64,000 bases of DNA, from assembly GCF_002245625.1 (NCBI RefSeq), contig NZ_NOIG01000006.1:124001-188000 (forward strand), written 5' to 3'. Below, piece after piece: positions 63,354 to 64,000 of this stretch. The notes below the pieces were generated by a model, which worked only from the letters and a program-made list of their open reading frames with translations, ran no database searches and was not told where the DNA came from. The position numbers and the translations under genes are program-made. Position 1 is the stretch's first letter, and each line of letters opens with the position of its first letter. This DNA comes from Acidovorax kalamii. Lineage in GTDB: Bacteria > Pseudomonadota > Gammaproteobacteria > Burkholderiales > Burkholderiaceae_C.

Positions 63354-63369
63354 GGCGGGTTCGCCCGCC
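63354..63369. other. TTCG-loop hairpin upstream of fabA
   Basis: GGCGGG (63354-63359), loop TTCG, CCCGCC (63364-63369): a very stable 6-bp stem 21 bases before the fabA start. It may be a terminator remnant or a structure in the fabA leader. Confidence 0.5.
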
Positions 63370-63394
63370 TCAAATCATCGTTGTCCGCAAAACA

Positions 63395-63413
63395 AGCCCC
63401 CGCTTGCGGGGCT
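63395..63413 (-). terminator. Terminator after lnt
   Basis: AGCCCCCGC (63395-63403) pairs with GCGGGGCT (63406-63413) through one bulged C. On the minus strand the stem is followed by TTGTTTTG. It lies 81 bases downstream of the lnt stop. Confidence 0.65.
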
Positions 63414-63493
63414 CTATTATCAAGGCATAGGGAGGAGCCTCTAAAGAAGGGATTGTCCGGCCCTCTGGCGGCTCCACAGGCGGATGACCTAAA

Positions 63494-64000
63494 TCAACCG
63501 CCTCGCGCCCTGTGCACACCCCGTGCCAGCAGGGCCGCAACCAGCGCCAGCCCCCCCAGGGCCCACAGCGGCCACAGTCCCCAGCGCGCCACCCACCATG
63601 CATAGGGCGTGATCGCCCAGCCGGTTTGTGCGCTGAGCCCGCGGCCTTGCACGTCGCCCCGGAGCACGCCCCGGGTGTGGCGCTCCAGCTGGTGCGTGAC
63701 CACGCCCCGGTGGTCGATGATGGCCGTGGCGCCTGTGTTGGTGGCACGCACCATGGGGCGCTCGAACTCCAGCGCGCGCATGCGGCTGATGTGCAGGTGC
63801 TGGTCAATCGCCACCGAATTGCCAAACCAGCCGATGTTGCTGAAGTTCACGAACACGGTGGGCGCCTGGGCCGGGTCGATGAAACGCGCGCCCAACTCCT
63901 CGCCAAACAGATCCTCGTAGCAGATGTTGGGCGCAATCCGCTGCCCCTTCCACACGAAAGACGCCTGACCCACGGAGCCCCGGTTGAAGTCGCCCAGCGG
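63494..64000 (-). CDS. lnt: Apolipoprotein N-acyltransferase, C-terminal part
   Basis: Partial gene running off the right edge; only the last 168 codons are present. The nitrilase-like catalytic domain shows APNICYEDLFGEELGARF with the nucleophilic cysteine, VNFSNIGWFGNSVAIDQHLH, RATNTGATAIIDHRG and a C-terminal membrane helix (WPLWALGGLALVAALLA). Lnt adds the third acyl chain to lipoproteins in the inner membrane. The true start lies beyond 64000. The gene is followed by a terminator and then, in the same direction, fabA. Confidence 0.92.
   Translation of the reverse strand, partial: PLGDFNRGSVGQASFVWKGQRIAPNICYEDLFGEELGARFIDPAQAPTVFVNFSNIGWFGNSVAIDQHLHISRMRALEFERPMVRATNTGATAIIDHRGVVTHQLERHTRGVLRGDVQGRGLSAQTGWAITPYAWWVARWGLWPLWALGGLALVAALLARGVHRARGG

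Overview
The window looks like a chromosomal segment of a high-GC betaproteobacterium, most likely Comamonadaceae close to Acidovorax or Delftia. The signs are the argB / TctDE-type two-component / slmA gene block, an Xps-ordered type II secretion operon, an Ala/Thr-rich secreted surface protein like those of this family, a phasin with a Lys/Ala tail, and short intergenic repeats of a kind I associate with this family. No rRNA, tRNA or CRISPR array was found. All taxonomic and family assignments rest on sequence reading and memory, not on a search.

Region 1 (1-10200, minus strand) is a fatty-acid degradation operon. In transcription order it holds a TetR regulator with a 14-bp palindromic operator just upstream, an acyl-CoA dehydrogenase, a DUF2147 protein, a two-domain hydroxyacyl-CoA dehydrogenase/enoyl-CoA hydratase, a DUF4442 thioesterase-like protein, a thiolase, an alpha/beta hydrolase, a thioesterase and a second enoyl-CoA hydratase. 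Region 2 (10300-14400) holds slmA, a sensor kinase and response regulator, and argB.

Region 3 (14500-27400) is a surface polysaccharide (O-antigen-like) locus. It has a WecA-like initiating transferase, a GT2 enzyme, a 1260-residue methyltransferase-GT2-GT4 fusion, nested remains of IS21-like and IS3-like elements, an acyltransferase, two methyltransferases, the Wzt/Wzm ABC exporter and a parvulin-type PpiC. Region 4 (27490-41000) has a large secreted surface protein, a small lipoprotein and a complete-looking gspE-F-G-H-I-J-K-L-M-N-D operon. Region 5 (41200-46650) has a membrane-anchored protein resembling GH42 glycosidases, followed by the dTDP-rhamnose operon rfbBDAC. Regions 3-5 can be read together as one cell-surface locus: sugar precursor, glycan assembly and export, protein secretion, and an abundant surface protein with a folding helper.

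Region 6 (46750-64000) is mixed housekeeping and lipid metabolism: a Marinobacter-type fatty acyl-CoA reductase divergent from a phasin, a TetR regulator, a TPR-like protein, coaX, a BON-LysM protein (kbp), a rhodanese, a YgjP-like metallopeptidase, plsC, gmhB, glyS/glyQ, a periplasmic asparaginase divergent from a LysR regulator, fabB/fabA, and the C-terminal part of lnt running off the right edge.

The most notable points are the possible surface-layer locus, the trimodular glycosyltransferase, the GH42-like protein with an inserted Ig-like domain, poly-G tracts inside gspD, the fatty-alcohol-forming reductase next to a phasin, and a short dispersed repeat that appears both between and inside genes, including one copy that supplies a signal peptide.
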